From the NCBI GenBank assembly GCA_947626745.1, contig CANQTF010000001.1, positions 124,001 through 188,000 on the forward strand: a stretch of DNA of 64,000 nt. The letters are read 5' to 3'. The DNA comes from an uncultured Lachnospiraceae bacterium. GTDB lineage: Bacteria; Bacillota; Clostridia; Lachnospirales; Lachnospiraceae. Of the stretch, positions 27,061 through 34,803 are shown in pieces. The notes under the pieces are model-generated. The model saw only the letters and a list, made by a program, of their open reading frames with translations, made no database searches and was not told where the DNA came from. The translations under genes and the position numbers were made by a program. Numbering within the stretch: the first letter of the stretch is position 1; the number at the start of each line of letters is the position of its first letter.

Positions 27061-27462
27061 ATGTTATATAAACAGGCATTTGTAAACATTATCTCAATAA
27101 TAGAAGCTTTGATTTTAGAAAGTGCTAATCGAATTAATCATTTTTGTAAACAGTGTCCTAATATTAAGTGTGAAAGCAACATTCGTAAGAGAGACAGAGA
27201 AAATATGAAAAATGCAGTCACAAGGCTGTATGAACTAAAAATATTAGATATAAATGAAACGGATAAGAATAAACTTATAGAGTTATATGACCTTAGAAAC
27301 AAAATACATATAAGATTAAATATTCAGAATGAGTTTTTGAATTGTAAATACAATATGACTCTATATAATGAATCAATACGATTACTGCAAGAAGTGACTG
27401 ATTGTTTATGGAAAAAAGCGGTGCCATTATATAAAAAATGCATTGAATATAAAAGTAAATAG
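27061..27462 (+). CDS. hypothetical helical protein, possibly HEPN-like
   Basis: 133 residues, AT-rich codon use unlike the core genes. It is largely helical and contains DLRNKIHIRL near residue 80, reminiscent of the R-x(3-6)-H core of HEPN ribonucleases, but the match is weak. GATGAGG lies 10 bp before the ATG. A 14-codon open frame starting at 27041 overlaps the start and could be a decayed N-terminus. Confidence 0.45.
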   Translation: MLYKQAFVNIISIIEALILESANRINHFCKQCPNIKCESNIRKRDRENMKNAVTRLYELKILDINETDKNKLIELYDLRNKIHIRLNIQNEFLNCKYNMTLYNESIRLLQEVTDCLWKKAVPLYKKCIEYKSK

Positions 27463-27608
27463 AATAGGCTATTATACAATGTCACTTTGTCCAAATCTAT
27501 TGGAAATAGATGCAAGAGTCATTGAAAAAAATAGAGTTTTCATGGTATTATTTATTTAGTAATATCGGTTATTATATAGTATAGAATAAAGTAATGAGGA
27601 GTTATATT

Positions 27609-27887
27609 TTGACATTTGAATGGGACGAGGAGAAAAACTTGCTAAATCAGCAAAAACATGGGATTTCATTTGAAACTGCAGCGTTTGTATTTGAAGATGA
27701 AAACTATATTGAAATGTATGATTTTGAGCATAGTATAGAAGAAGACAGATATATTGCAATCGGTTGTGTGGGAGATGTGTTGTTTGTAGTTTTTACGGAA
27801 AGAAAAGCTAATATCAGATTGATTTCAGCAAGGTTGGCGACAGAGACGGAAAGGAGACTTTACTATGACCAAAACATTCACTATTGA
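27609..27887 (+). CDS. brnT: BrnT-family toxin
   Basis: About 92 residues matching BrnT, a RelE-fold ribonuclease toxin. Family hallmarks: FEWDEEKNLLNQQKHGISFE at the N-terminus, then DFEHS, RYIAIG and a late RLISARLATETERR. The TTG at 27609 gives the usual BrnT N-terminus and has GGAG 8 bp upstream; an ATG at 27594 would add five residues. The gene overlaps the antitoxin-like gene by 23 bp, as expected of a toxin-antitoxin operon. Confidence 0.82.
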   Translation: MTFEWDEEKNLLNQQKHGISFETAAFVFEDENYIEMYDFEHSIEEDRYIAIGCVGDVLFVVFTERKANIRLISARLATETERRLYYDQNIHY

Positions 27888-28044
27888 TAAAGGACAAAAA
27901 CCTACAAATGCACAGCTACAGGAAGTAATAGAAGCAAAGAAAAAACCGATTGTATTTGATGATGAGTCACCAGAGTTGTCGCCGGCGTTATACAAGGCGT
28001 TTCAAAGTTCTGTGATACAGAGAAATCGAAATAAGAATGCTTAA
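27865..28044 (+). CDS. antitoxin partner of BrnT
   Basis: 59 residues beginning MTKTFTIDKGQKPTNAQLQE, overlapping the end of brnT in another frame. AAGGAGA lies 10 bp before the ATG. The N-terminal half looks like a small DNA-binding/antitoxin segment, the C-terminal half (LSPALYKAFQSSVIQRNR) is a basic helix suited to toxin binding. The role is inferred from position and size; it is shorter than classical BrnA. Confidence 0.65.
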   Translation: MTKTFTIDKGQKPTNAQLQEVIEAKKKPIVFDDESPELSPALYKAFQSSVIQRNRNKNA

Positions 28045-28046
28045 TA

Positions 28047-28235
28047 CTTCCCGGAGAAAAATCGTTGCAAGAACAATATTATTATGCAGATGCCGGAAAT
28101 TATTTTTGGGATTTTCTCTGTGAATATATAGGATGTGATAAGAAACCTCGAAGTAATGAAGAAGCTGTTAGTATTCTAAAAGAATTGAAAGTTGCTTTGT
28201 GGGATATCCAGCAGATTGGGGAGGAAGACCAATAG
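28047..28235 (+). pseudogene. fragment of a DNA-deoxyinosine (uracil-type) glycosylase
   Basis: About 62 codons read LPGEKSLQEQYYYADAGNYF and continue WDFLCEY, then VALWDIQQIG before a stop. This is the SLxxxxYYAxxxNxFW region of the UDG-superfamily hypoxanthine glycosylases. The N-terminal active-site start and the C-terminal half are missing and no start codon is available, so it is a remnant, presumably left by insertion or deletion. Confidence 0.65.
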
Positions 28236-28287
28236 ATCGAAGCAGGAATGGCTGGAAAAGATTTAAGGAATTTATTGAGCAGGATAT

Positions 28288-28455
28288 ATGAGTCAGGATA
28301 TGAAAACGGAAAAAACAGATTCCAAATGTGATAACTTTGATTATACGATTTGGCGGCGGAAATATTTTGATAAGATGGACTTGAATCAGGTCAGCGCAGA
28401 AGCGGTTGCCTATGCGCGCAATCATCCGCACAGTGGAAAAGGGACAAGGATTTGA
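28288..28455 (+). CDS. small hypothetical protein or remnant
   Basis: 55 codons from ATG 28288 (product begins MSQDMKTEKTDSKCDNFDYT). No ribosome-binding site or family is recognised. Just before its stop another frame opens and continues to about 28,623 (DLTSEKFVAFLKLCHMIGE and on), suggesting a frameshifted older gene. Confidence 0.25.
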   Translation: MSQDMKTEKTDSKCDNFDYTIWRRKYFDKMDLNQVSAEAVAYARNHPHSGKGTRI

Positions 28456-28576
28456 CGAGTGAAAAGTTTGTTGCATTTTTGAAGCTATGCCATATGATAG
28501 GCGAAATTAAATGTTTACCGTTTGAAATGATTACTGTTTGCTATACGCGTGAGATATATAGTAAGGAGGAAAAATC

Positions 28577-28689
28577 ATGGGACAAATTGCAAATCAAATG
28601 GCATTAGAATTTTTTTCAAACTTAAACAGAAGTTGAAAGATAGGAAAGAAGAAAAGAAGGTAAGGAAAAATTGGAGACATGAAGAGTAA
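28577..28689 (+). pseudogene. frameshifted small gene
   Basis: A perfect AAGGAGGA (28562-28569) precedes ATG 28577 and the peptide MGQIANQMALEFF. The frame then stops at 28634. If one T were added to the T7 run at 28610, it would continue as FKLKQKLKDRKEEKKVRKNW to 28689. The strong ribosome-binding site and basic helical continuation suggest a real small gene lost by a single-base slip, or a sequencing error in the homopolymer. Confidence 0.4.
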
Positions 28690-28798
28690 AATATTTTCCA
28701 GAGCTGTTATCATACTAGGCAGCATGTTGGCAGATCTGTTATTGCTGTCTGCCTGTGGAAGTATGGAAAATGAACAAAAACAGAAGAGGAGAATGTAG
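28679..28798 (+). pseudogene. truncated lipoprotein gene
   Basis: 39 codons encode a lipoprotein signal peptide (MKSKIFSRAVIILGSMLADL then a lipobox LLSAC, GSMENEQ) and then stop after EQKQKRRM. Only the export signal and linker remain. Confidence 0.5.
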
Positions 28799-28870
28799 GA
28801 ATCAGCGCTATTGAATAAACTGAGGCTGGGAACGAATACCCTGTTTATTTTTTGTATGGAGGAACGAAAA

Positions 28871-29323
28871 GTGCTTGAAACAGGGTCGATATATCTAGTT
28901 GTACGCGACTTTGATCAATCGGTATCTTTTTATAAACAGCTTTTGGAAAAGAATGTTTCGGCGCAGAACAAGACGCGTTTTGCAGTTTTCAATGTCGGCA
29001 ATCTTTGCCTTTGTCTGCTCAATGGAAAATTTGATGCGGAGCATCCGGATCAGGTAGAACTTGCCGGAGGATTTGTTCCGCTCTATGATGACTATGTGGC
29101 GATAATGGAAAATCAAAACAGCGGGAAAATAGTCATCAATTTGGGCACGCCGGATTTGAGAAAGGAATATGAGCGTGTCAAGGGGCTTCATATCGCGTCT
29201 GATATGACAGAAATACGATATATAAACGCGGGCAGTCCCTATTGGTTTTTCTGTCTGCGCGATCCGGATGGAAATGTCATTGAAATCACCGGAGGTTATA
29301 CGCCCGAAGGAGATTGGCTTTGA
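28871..29323 (+). CDS. VOC/glyoxalase superfamily protein
   Basis: About 150 residues with two beta-alpha-beta-beta-beta units: GSIYLVVRDFDQSVSFYKQL at the start and FFCLRDPDGNVIEITGGY at the end, typical of glyoxalase/bleomycin-resistance/dioxygenase-fold proteins. The GTG at 28871 is preferred because GGAGG lies 8 bp upstream; ATG 28856 is also in frame. The substrate is unknown. It stands alone among remnants. Confidence 0.75.
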   Translation: MLETGSIYLVVRDFDQSVSFYKQLLEKNVSAQNKTRFAVFNVGNLCLCLLNGKFDAEHPDQVELAGGFVPLYDDYVAIMENQNSGKIVINLGTPDLRKEYERVKGLHIASDMTEIRYINAGSPYWFFCLRDPDGNVIEITGGYTPEGDWL

Positions 29324-29394
29324 ACACGCTCCCGATGCGCTTATATGTGACGAGCACGAGCTTGTATGAAAGGACTGGCATCATATTAGAAGAA

Positions 29395-29428
29395 CGCCGC
29401 CACTACCGCAATAGTGACGGCGCCTTTT
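29395..29428 (+). terminator. terminator hairpin, copy 1
   Basis: CGCCG-CACTA (29395-29405, one mismatch) pairs with TAGTG-CGGCG (29412-29422), followed by CCTTTTAT. The same hairpin recurs at 38569, next to the other cotJC 3' copy, and marks the left edge of a 9,174-bp repeat unit. Confidence 0.75.
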
Positions 29429-29480
29429 ATCTCAAACAGGGTACAGTAACCCTTTGTATGGGTACGCTAATAAGCGTTTT

Positions 29481-29729
29481 CTACTTTTTCCCCGAGCACT
29501 CATCACAGTCGAAGCCCGGATTGAACGCGTAGAAGTTCTTGGAGTTCAAACGATCCTGTACGATGCGCAGCGCTTCACCGAAACGCTGGAAGTGTACGAC
29601 TTCTCTCTGACGCAGAAATCTGATTGGATCGCAGATGTCGTTGTCGTGGATCAGGCGCAGGATATTGTCGTAAGTGGTGCGGGCCTTCTGTTCGGCCGCC
29701 ATGTCTTCCGTCAGGTCGGTGCCGATATC
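29481..29729 (-). pseudogene. cotJC: cotJC 3' fragment, copy 1 (internal deletion)
   Basis: The last part of a manganese-catalase-like spore coat protein: DMAAEQKARTTYDNILRLIH through FDCDECSGKK and stop. It is about 94% identical at DNA level to the copy at 38658-39098 but lacks 192 bp (64 codons). The deletion ends lie at a TCGGTG hexamer that occurs twice in the intact copy (38893 and 39085), so it arose by recombination between short repeats. There is no N-terminus or promoter. Confidence 0.85.
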
Positions 29730-29780
29730 GGTATCAAAATTGCACGTCAGAAAAATACCGTAAAGTAGGCGCATCACTAA
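29722..29780 (+). repeat. element-end repeat, copy 1
   Basis: CCGATATC core-like sequence followed by GGTATCAAAATTGCACGTCA and a further 30 bp, matching the left end of the mobilizable element at 39091 and a third copy at 37369. It marks a former integration junction next to cotJC copy 1. Confidence 0.7.
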
Positions 29781-29791
29781 AGAATATATCA

Positions 29792-29819
29792 TTGACATTG
29801 TCATATAATATAATATAAT
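29792..29819 (+). promoter_or_regulatory. promoter of the PIN toxin-antitoxin operon
   Basis: TTGACA (29792-29797), 16-bp spacer, TATAAT (29814-29819). TGACATTGTCA across the -35 is a perfect short palindrome that could be the antitoxin operator. Confidence 0.65.
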
Positions 29820-29852
29820 TGAATTACAAACCAGTCAAGGGAGATGATTGAT

Positions 29853-30146
29853 ATGGCAACTACATTGGTACAGGTCAGGATCGATGATGAATTAAAAAAT
29901 CAGGCAACTGCTGTGTATGACGCATTGGGAATTGATTTATCTACGGCAGTGCGGATGTTTTTGAAAAGATCGGTCATGGTTAATGGCGTGCCTTTTGATA
30001 TGATTTTGCCAAAGAGTGATTATAAAGCTGAAAAAGCAGCGAGGGCTCTTCAGAGGTTAAGCAGTGCTGCCATGGAAAACGGAACTTCTGAAATGTCTTT
30101 GGAAGAGATAAATGCTGAAATAGAAGCGGTAAGAAAAGCAAAATAG
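29853..30146 (+). CDS. RelB/DinJ-family antitoxin
   Basis: 97 residues. The N-terminus is a ribbon-helix-helix DNA-binding unit (TLVQVRIDDELKNQATAVYD, then LGIDLSTAVRMFLKR), typical of RelB/DinJ; the C-terminal half is the flexible toxin-binding helix. AAGGGAGA precedes the ATG. It lies 11 bp before the PIN-domain gene. The RelB/DinJ plus PIN pairing is less usual than RelB with RelE or YafQ. Confidence 0.85.
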   Translation: MATTLVQVRIDDELKNQATAVYDALGIDLSTAVRMFLKRSVMVNGVPFDMILPKSDYKAEKAARALQRLSSAAMENGTSEMSLEEINAEIEAVRKAK

Positions 30147-30157
30147 GAGACGGCACA

Positions 30158-30571
30158 ATGCATTATTATGCGGTAATAGACACAAATGTATTGGTTTCCG
30201 CCATGCTAAAGGTTCAGTCTGTTCCGGGGCAGATTGCAAACGAAGTTCTTTTAGGCGATTTGATTCCTTTGCTATGCGATGAAATAGTTGCAGAGTATCG
30301 GGAAGTGTTAGCACGCCCGAAATTTAAGTTTGACCAGATCATGGTGGGAACTTTTATTGATGGCATAATCAGCAGAGGTATCTTTGTAGATGCGGTTCCG
30401 ATAGAAGAAATAATCCCAGATCTTAAAGATGTTATTTTCTATGAGGTGGTCATGGAGGGCCGAAAAGAACATGATAATGCATATCTTGTGACAGGGAATA
30501 TTAAGCATTTTCCCATAAAATCCTATGTTGTTACGCCTAAAGAAATGCTTGATATTATGCATAAAGAATGA
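30158..30571 (+). CDS. PIN-domain toxin
   Basis: 137-residue PIN-domain ribonuclease of the COG1569 type. Acidic active-site positions are seen in VIDTNVLVSAML, CDEIVAEYREVL and GRKEHDNAYLVTGNIKHFP. It should cut RNA when freed from the upstream antitoxin. AGGAGA precedes the ATG. Confidence 0.85.
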   Translation: MHYYAVIDTNVLVSAMLKVQSVPGQIANEVLLGDLIPLLCDEIVAEYREVLARPKFKFDQIMVGTFIDGIISRGIFVDAVPIEEIIPDLKDVIFYEVVMEGRKEHDNAYLVTGNIKHFPIKSYVVTPKEMLDIMHKE

Positions 30572-30601
30572 GCAAAACGTAAATATGAGGAGAAAACCAG
30601 T

Positions 30602-30964
30602 ATGAGTAATTTGGGCTTATATCAACAGATGACAAAATGGTCAAAAAAAGTAGGTGGCCCCGAAAAATTTATTGCATTGCTTATGGGAAGCGGATACATA
30701 ATCGGGAAAGGTACTGAACTTGTGGTCAAAAAAGCAGTTAAAATCATAAAAAAATCAAATAAGAGGGAAAAGCAACCGATTAAGATATATACAGTTATAG
30801 CTAATGGAAAAAGTAATGATGATTTAGAGTTTAACATTGGAGATAAGTATAGAGTTCTTGAAGCGGATGGAAAATCTATCTTAATAGAAAAAATAGGTGA
30901 TGCAAATAATCCTTATTTTGTATCTGCTGACTATTTAAGTTCCATATCAAATTTCGTTTTATAA
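30602..30964 (+). CDS. hypothetical basic protein with an SH3/KOW-like tail
   Basis: 120 residues. The first half is helical and basic (ALLMGSGYIIGKGTELVVKK, KIIKKSNKREK); the second half has short strands (IYTVIANG, FNIGDKYRVLEADGKSILIE, PYFVSADYLSS) like a small beta-barrel. No family is assigned. ATGAGGAGA precedes the start. It is separated from the next operon by a strong promoter. Confidence 0.5.
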   Translation: MSNLGLYQQMTKWSKKVGGPEKFIALLMGSGYIIGKGTELVVKKAVKIIKKSNKREKQPIKIYTVIANGKSNDDLEFNIGDKYRVLEADGKSILIEKIGDANNPYFVSADYLSSISNFVL

Positions 30965-31059
30965 TCATCTTTATAGATCTATTCACACCCACAAAGTGTA
31001 TTATCTTGATAAAAATTGCCAAGAAGTTGCGAAAAATATCGCTGAATTGTATAAAAATA

Positions 31060-31088
31060 TTGACATTTTGCTATGCAGAACCTAAAAT
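31060..31088 (+). promoter_or_regulatory. promoter of the HTH/zinc-ribbon/SPFH operon
   Basis: TTGACA (31060-31065), exact 17-bp spacer, TAAAAT (31083-31088), 30 bp before the HTH gene. No terminator is seen until after 36,921, so it probably drives four genes. Confidence 0.75.
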
Positions 31089-31117
31089 AGTATTTGTAAG
31101 TAATGCGGGGAATGATA

Positions 31118-31330
31118 ATGCAAATTAGTTATAAAAAGCTATGGATACTACTTATTGAAAAAGAAATATCACCAGCTACGATGAGAAAAGACTTAAATAT
31201 TGCCACTGGAACAATGACTAAAATGCGTAGAAATGAAGAAGTGGCGCTTTCGGTACTTTTACGGATATGTGAATACTTGGACTGCAATATAGGTGATATA
31301 TGCGATGCGGTACGGGTAGAAAACAAATAA
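31118..31330 (+). CDS. small Cro/C1-type HTH regulator
   Basis: 70 residues, essentially one helix-turn-helix domain of the HTH_26/YozG kind (ISPATMRKDLNIATGTMTKM as recognition unit, then LLRICEYLDCNIGDICD). The ATG at 31118 has GGGG 7 bp upstream; an ATG at 31112 is in frame. It is 26 bp before the zinc-ribbon gene, so it probably regulates its own operon. Confidence 0.8.
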   Translation: MQISYKKLWILLIEKEISPATMRKDLNIATGTMTKMRRNEEVALSVLLRICEYLDCNIGDICDAVRVENK

Positions 31331-31356
31331 ATTATATACGATAGTAAAAAATTATT

Positions 31357-33402
31357 ATGGAGGCTCAATTAAAGGTTATGGTAGATTTGCAGCCTGAACA
31401 AAATGAACATATTATACGTCGCACAAAAGAAGCATGGCGATTTGATGGGGATGAGGAACAAGAACTGCAATCATTAGTCTTGACAAATAAACATCTCATT
31501 AGTGTTTATGAAAAACCAACTGCTTTATTTTTTAATGAAAAAACAGTTGTTGACAAGAAACCGTTGTCTTTGATTTGTATCATTGATGGTGTTTTGCAAG
31601 TTCAAGATATTATGGACGATAATTTGGGGGAATCATTACAGATTCTATATGATAATGGTGCGGAAGAGTTGTATTTTTTCGGAGATGCTCCCAAAAGTGA
31701 ATACCGGCAATGGGAAAAAGCTATAAAGAAGGCTGTTATAGAAAACAAAAAAACGGTTACTGAAAGTGGTGAAATAATCGATGCTTCGCTGTCGGTTAAG
31801 GAAAACAAGCAGGACACACCAATAGTGAATAATCAAGAAAAAGTACATGAAACAAGTAATATGTCTGTACTCTGTAAAAAGTGTGGAGCAGAAAATAATG
31901 CGGATGCAAGGTTTTGCCAGAATTGTGGGACTCTTTTAAGTGCCAATGATAAAGCAGTTGAAAAACAGCCTGAATATATATTATGCAAAAATTGCGGGAC
32001 AGAAAATAATGCAAATGCAAAATTTTGTCAGAATTGCGGCGTCTTCTTAGAAGATTATAACAAGTCGAAGCAACCTGAAGAATCTTATTGCAATAAAGAA
32101 CAAGGTCAGCAGTCTACATATTCCGAGCGCAAACAAGAGTATGCGGGCAAAATTATAAAATGTCCAAATTGTGGAGAAAATTTAAGTTCTTTTATTGCGA
32201 TATGCCCAGTATGCGGGCATGAGATAAATTCTGCAAAGGTTTCTTCTACAATGAGAGACTTTACTAATCAGATAAATTCGTGTGATATAGCAATTGCAAA
32301 TAGTCTGTCGGAACCCAAAACAGGTTGGAAATCTTGGGGGAAATGGAAAAAAATCGGCTGGGTCATACTGAACATATATACGTTGTGTATACCATTGGTA
32401 ATTTACATGCTTCTTCCCTTAGCCGGGGTAGTTAGGCTATCTTCATTATCGCCTGAGGAGAAAACAAAAGCACAATTAATAAATAACTTTCCATTTCCCA
32501 ATGATAGAGAAAGTATTCTTGAAGCGTTGCTCTATATTAAAGCGCAAATTGCTATTTTAGCATCGGGGAAAATAGATAGAAATACATCTTGTTGGGTTGT
32601 AATTTGGAAAAACAAGGCAGATCAGCTTTTTGAGAAGGCTGAAATTATGTTCAAAGAAGACAAAATTGCAAATAATGCTTATTCTGCAATCCTTGCTAGT
32701 GAGAAGAAAGTGAAGAAAGTATTATTTATGAAGGCCATTTTAGTGGCGATAATGGTAGCTGTATACATTGGATTTATATTTTTCCGAAGTGATGCTGGCC
32801 AATCTGTAATGGAGACAACATCAGTATTTGAGTGGCCAACATCTGGTTTGGCGCTTCAAATTCCGAAACCACCATCCAACAAAGGGAAAATTACTTTTAA
32901 CGATGAGGATAGTTTTTGGGTGAATGTTTATGATATTGATCAACGTCAATATGAATCTTATGTACATGCCTGTGAGGAGATGGGCTACATAGTTGATAGT
33001 AAAAAATATAATAATACTTATGAAGCATATAACGAAAATGGAAATTATATTCAAGTAATGTATTTTAGTTCTAATACAGACCTTACAATTCAAGTTGAAA
33101 CGCCGGAACCTATGGGTGAAATTAATTGGCCTAAGAGTAATATCGCAAAGCGTTTGCCGGTTCCTAAATCATCTTACGGTAATATATACTGGGAGGCTGA
33201 TTATGGGTTCGTAATTTATCTTGGAAATACAACAAAACAAGATTTTTCTGAATACGCTGACGCTTGTTACGATATGGGATTTACTACAGATTATGAGAGG
33301 GGAGACACATATTTTAGAGCAGATGATTCTGAAGGTTATCAGGTTGATGTTGAATATCGTGGTAATGATATAATGTTTATTAGAATTGACGAACCAGATT
33401 AA
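31357..33402 (+). CDS. zinc-ribbon membrane protein with DUF6591-like repeats
   Basis: 681 residues, several modules in order: an N-terminal PH-like domain (residues 1-130), three zinc ribbons (CKKCGAENNADARFCQNCG near 174, CKNCGTENNANAKFCQNCG near 209, CPNCGEN...CPVCGHE near 268), a helical middle with a hydrophobic hairpin (IGWVILNIYTLCIPLVIYML) and a membrane helix (LFMKAILVAIMVAVYIGFIF, about 450-470), then two tandem DUF6591-like domains with the YxxYxxACxxMGF pattern. The ribbons should be cytoplasmic and the repeats outside. Function unknown; it has the build of an envelope sensor. Confidence 0.75.
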   Translation: MEAQLKVMVDLQPEQNEHIIRRTKEAWRFDGDEEQELQSLVLTNKHLISVYEKPTALFFNEKTVVDKKPLSLICIIDGVLQVQDIMDDNLGESLQILYDNGAEELYFFGDAPKSEYRQWEKAIKKAVIENKKTVTESGEIIDASLSVKENKQDTPIVNNQEKVHETSNMSVLCKKCGAENNADARFCQNCGTLLSANDKAVEKQPEYILCKNCGTENNANAKFCQNCGVFLEDYNKSKQPEESYCNKEQGQQSTYSERKQEYAGKIIKCPNCGENLSSFIAICPVCGHEINSAKVSSTMRDFTNQINSCDIAIANSLSEPKTGWKSWGKWKKIGWVILNIYTLCIPLVIYMLLPLAGVVRLSSLSPEEKTKAQLINNFPFPNDRESILEALLYIKAQIAILASGKIDRNTSCWVVIWKNKADQLFEKAEIMFKEDKIANNAYSAILASEKKVKKVLFMKAILVAIMVAVYIGFIFFRSDAGQSVMETTSVFEWPTSGLALQIPKPPSNKGKITFNDEDSFWVNVYDIDQRQYESYVHACEEMGYIVDSKKYNNTYEAYNENGNYIQVMYFSSNTDLTIQVETPEPMGEINWPKSNIAKRLPVPKSSYGNIYWEADYGFVIYLGNTTKQDFSEYADACYDMGFTTDYERGDTYFRADDSEGYQVDVEYRGNDIMFIRIDEPD

Positions 33403-33420
33403 ACGTAGGGAGGAAAAGTA

Positions 33421-34800
33421 ATGGTATTACATACAAAATCTAAAGTAAAAGGATTGATGAATGAAATCCGTTGTGACGAGCCATCTTATCTTATATGGAA
33501 ATGGCATCCGGCAGGATCTCAGCAAGGCAATAATAACAGAGAAAACGCTATCCGCTGGGGATCATCTTTGCGGGTGAAGGATGGCGAGGTTGCCGTATTT
33601 GTATATAAGCAGAATAATGGCGTCATGCAAGATTTTATTGTCGGGCCATTTGATCAGACGATTAAAACCGCAAACTTTCCTGTCCTTACAAATATCCTTG
33701 GGGCAGCATATGGCGGCGGCACCCCGTTCCAAGCTGAAATTTATTTTATAAATCTTGCCCGTATAGTCCAAGTAAAATTTGGTGTGCCGTATTTTGATGT
33801 TTATGATCCGAGATTTTCTGATTTTGGCATTCCTGTGGCTGTAAGAGGCACTGTTAGTTTTAGAATTGAAGATTATAGGGAATTTATTAAATTACACAGA
33901 CTCAGCAGCTTTAATCTTGAAGAGTTTCAGCAGCAGATACGTGATGCTGTGATTCGTTATGTCAAAGATGTTGTCGCCAATGCGCCGGCGGTACATAATA
34001 TTCCATTAGTCCAAATCGAAAGCAAAACAGCTCAGATTAACGACATAGTTGAATATGATCTTAGCGAAAGATTAAAGGATACTTTTGGAGTCGTCACATC
34101 TGGAATTGATATTGGAGCCATTGAAGTTGACAAATCCAGTGAAAGCTATAAGCAGCTTATGGCAGTGACAAAAGATGTTGCTGCTGCAACTGTAAAAGCT
34201 GAAACTGAGGCAAAAGTCAGAGACATTGCGGCTAAGCAGCGCATAGAAGCGGAACATTATGAGGGAACTCTTCGTATTCAACGTGAAGAAGGCCAGTACG
34301 CTAAACATAAGCAAACTCAGTCCGCAAATATGAGGGCTTTTCAGGTGGAGAAACAAACCGAAGTTGGTATTGCAGGTGCTAATGCACTTGGACAAATGGG
34401 AGCAAATGGTGCAGGTGATATTAACCTTTCTGGTGGTGAAGGCGGCAGCGGTTTTAATATGGCGGCAATGATGGCAAGTATGGCTGTCGGTGGCGCTGTC
34501 GGACAAAATATCGCCGGTTCCATGAATCATATGATGTCGGGTATAAATCAACCGGTTCAAAACGATATGACACCTCCGCCAGTCCCCACGGCTGCTTATC
34601 ATGTCGCTGTGAACGGCCAGGCAACAGGGCCTTTTGAGGTTAAGATGTTAGAACAAATGGCAGCATCCGGCAAGCTTGTAAAAGACAGTTTGGTTTGGAA
34701 AAACGGAATGGAACAATGGGCCAAAGCCGGAGAGGTTGATGAACTTAAAAATATATTCACTACAATACCGCCCATACCACCTACAGAGAAGGAGAATTGA
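33421..34800 (+). CDS. SPFH-domain protein with C-terminal GYF2 domain (YdjI-like)
   Basis: 459 residues. The N-terminal 280 residues are an SPFH/band-7 domain of the YdjI 'virion core protein-like' type (VKFGVPYFDVYDPRFSDFGIP, VRGTVSFRIEDYREF), then a coiled coil, a Gly/Met-rich linker and a GYF2/DUF4339 domain (YHVAVNGQATGPFEVKMLEQ). B. subtilis YdjI belongs to a membrane-stress operon with PspA and zinc-ribbon proteins. It lies 18 bp after one zinc-ribbon gene and 3 bp before the next, so the three products probably work as a membrane complex. Confidence 0.82.
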   Translation: MVLHTKSKVKGLMNEIRCDEPSYLIWKWHPAGSQQGNNNRENAIRWGSSLRVKDGEVAVFVYKQNNGVMQDFIVGPFDQTIKTANFPVLTNILGAAYGGGTPFQAEIYFINLARIVQVKFGVPYFDVYDPRFSDFGIPVAVRGTVSFRIEDYREFIKLHRLSSFNLEEFQQQIRDAVIRYVKDVVANAPAVHNIPLVQIESKTAQINDIVEYDLSERLKDTFGVVTSGIDIGAIEVDKSSESYKQLMAVTKDVAAATVKAETEAKVRDIAAKQRIEAEHYEGTLRIQREEGQYAKHKQTQSANMRAFQVEKQTEVGIAGANALGQMGANGAGDINLSGGEGGSGFNMAAMMASMAVGGAVGQNIAGSMNHMMSGINQPVQNDMTPPPVPTAAYHVAVNGQATGPFEVKMLEQMAASGKLVKDSLVWKNGMEQWAKAGEVDELKNIFTTIPPIPPTEKEN

Positions 34801-34803
34801 GAG

